Assembly (NCBI GenBank): GCA_019186825.1
Contig: JABARP010000019.1
Span: forward strand, 62,153 to 126,152
DNA from: Pyrinomonadaceae bacterium
GTDB taxonomy: Bacteria; Acidobacteriota; Blastocatellia; Pyrinomonadales; Pyrinomonadaceae
Direction: 5' to 3'
Length of the DNA stretch: 64,000 nucleotides
Positions 63,120 through 64,000 of the stretch are shown here, in pieces; within the stretch, counting starts at the first letter, position 1; each line of letters begins with the position of its first letter. The notes beneath the pieces are model-generated. The model was not told the DNA's origin. It saw nothing but the letters and a program-made list of their open reading frames with translations, and did not search any database. Both the position numbers and the translations under genes were made by a program.

Positions 63120-64000
63120 TTAGAAAAGGAACTTGATACCGAATTGCATCGTTCGCGGATCGCGAACACCCGTGATACGTCCAAAACTCGAAGTCGTGGA
63201 TGCAGCCGTACCAAAGGTTGTGAAGTTCGTCGTGTTAAGAGCGTTGAACATCTCACCCCTGAGCTGCAGCCGCATCGTCTCCGTGAAATTGAAGTTCTTC
63301 ACAAGCGTGAAGTCAATTCGGAAAGTTCGCGGGCCATTGATGACCCCACGTCCGGAGTTTCCGGGAACAGCCGGGGCACCCGTCGGCCTTGTGTCCTGGA
63401 ATACAGACGTATTGAACCACTGGTCAAACGTATGCGGTGCGCCGGAATTCGGATTGCCGAAAAGATACGGACGACCGCCTGCCGGCGATGATGGATTCAA
63501 GAAGCCGATCCCGGCGGGATCGTACGACGAGAATGTCGCAGTGTAGGGCAAGCCGGTCTGATAGGTAACAATTCCTGAAAACTGCCATCCGCCAAGCATC
63601 ACTCCGGTAAAGTCATGACGCTTGTCAAAGAACGGCAATTCATAGACATAGCTGCCGGTCAAGATATGCCTTCGGTCAAGTGCCGCACGCCCGTACTCCG
63701 CATCGATATTATAAGTATCCATCGGAGCAGATGAGCGGTCGGTTTGACTGTTCGTCAAGTTCTTAGACCACGTATACGCCACACTCGCCTGCGAATTCCG
63801 TCCCAACCTGCGCGTTCCGGAGACCTGCAAGCTGTGATAGTTCGAGCTAAAACGCGGAGCAATGATGCCGATCCCTCTCCAGCCACGGAATGGGCGGATC
63901 TGGTCAAGGATCAGCTCGGAGCCGGACGATGTGAACGGGATCGGAAGTCCCGTGACGCCGTCTGTACCCTGACAAGGCACGGTCGGCGTCGTTGATGCTC
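63120..64000 (-). CDS. TonB-dependent receptor, Oar-like, C-terminal part (partial at window end)
   Basis: The frame is open to the end of the window, so only the last 290 or so residues are visible. They are beta-barrel strands (SSNYHSLQVSGTRRLGRNSQASVAYTWSKNLTNSQTDRS; LDRRHILTGSYVYELPFFDK; FRIDFTLVKNFNFTETMRLQLRGEMFNALNTTNF) and end in a terminal aromatic residue (MQFGIKFLF), the outer-membrane barrel signal. The tail 'RDPRTMQFGIKF' is typical of acidobacterial carboxypeptidase-like regulatory-domain receptors of the Oar family. It probably imports or exports a large substrate with TonB. The N-terminal plug is outside the window. Confidence 0.85.
   Translation of the reverse strand, partial: ASTTPTVPCQGTDGVTGLPIPFTSSGSELILDQIRPFRGWRGIGIIAPRFSSNYHSLQVSGTRRLGRNSQASVAYTWSKNLTNSQTDRSSAPMDTYNIDAEYGRAALDRRHILTGSYVYELPFFDKRHDFTGVMLGGWQFSGIVTYQTGLPYTATFSSYDPAGIGFLNPSSPAGGRPYLFGNPNSGAPHTFDQWFNTSVFQDTRPTGAPAVPGNSGRGVINGPRTFRIDFTLVKNFNFTETMRLQLRGEMFNALNTTNFTTFGTAASTTSSFGRITGVRDPRTMQFGIKFLF

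Overview
The window looks like chromosomal DNA from an Acidobacteriota bacterium, probably in or near the Blastocatellia/Pyrinomonadaceae. This is judged from family content: two VWFA-related acidobacterial-type secreted proteins, an Oar-like TonB-dependent receptor end, many secreted peptidases, a GTP-type PEP carboxykinase and moderate GC. No rRNA, tRNA, CRISPR array, phage block or complete insertion sequence was seen. Coding density is high, and most genes sit in short runs joined by ATGA or GTGA overlaps.

Layout. 1-2.7 kb: 3' end of glnE, a VWA protein and a secreted repeat protein. 2.7-3.9 kb: a repeat-bearing gap, a histone H1-like Lys/Ala protein and a small CxxC protein. 4-7.3 kb: M14 peptidase and SRPBCC protein. 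7.3-12 kb: SDR, MGDG-synthase-like glycosyltransferase, radical SAM protein, cysteine desulfurase. 12-15 kb: a tiny exported GIIITD-repeat protein and a GGDEF-EAL protein. 15-20.7 kb: prolyl oligopeptidase, small lipoprotein, PBP1B-like enzyme. 20.7-23.5 kb: envelope sugar genes (epimerase, heptosyltransferase, gmhB, cupin). 23.5-28 kb: pilS, pilR, a four-helix-bundle gene flanked by odd repeats, and pilA behind a sigma-54 promoter. 28-34.8 kb: O-antigen ligase and an ABC exporter operon. 34.8-40.5 kb: ferredoxin-like protein, EamA transporter, pckG, a frameshifted outer-membrane protein, DoxX. 40.5-46.8 kb: Ser/Thr kinase, VWA protein, xseA, hypothetical and xseB in one run. 47-59 kb: M1 peptidase, DUF937 protein, an NHL-M23 fusion, M24 peptidase, lipid kinase-like protein, DUF2490 protein, CocE hydrolase, TPR protein. 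59-62 kb: a CpxA/CpxR-like pair divergent from a Spy/CpxP-like protein. 62-64 kb: a short NagA-like protein and the 3' part of a TonB-dependent receptor.

The most notable signal is a pair of -24/-12 promoters that share the 14-mer TGGCACGCTCCTTG. One lies upstream of pilA, next to pilS/pilR. The other lies 15 kb away on the opposite strand, upstream of the GIIITD-repeat exported peptide. This suggests the unknown peptide belongs to the sigma-54/PilR regulon. A second notable signal is a GTAAA-N5-GTAAA site, matching the enterobacterial CpxR box, between the Cpx-like regulator and the Spy-like gene. Other points of interest are a beta-propeller fused to an M23-like peptidase domain, a kinase with a very long activation segment, and several genes whose -10 box abuts the start codon.
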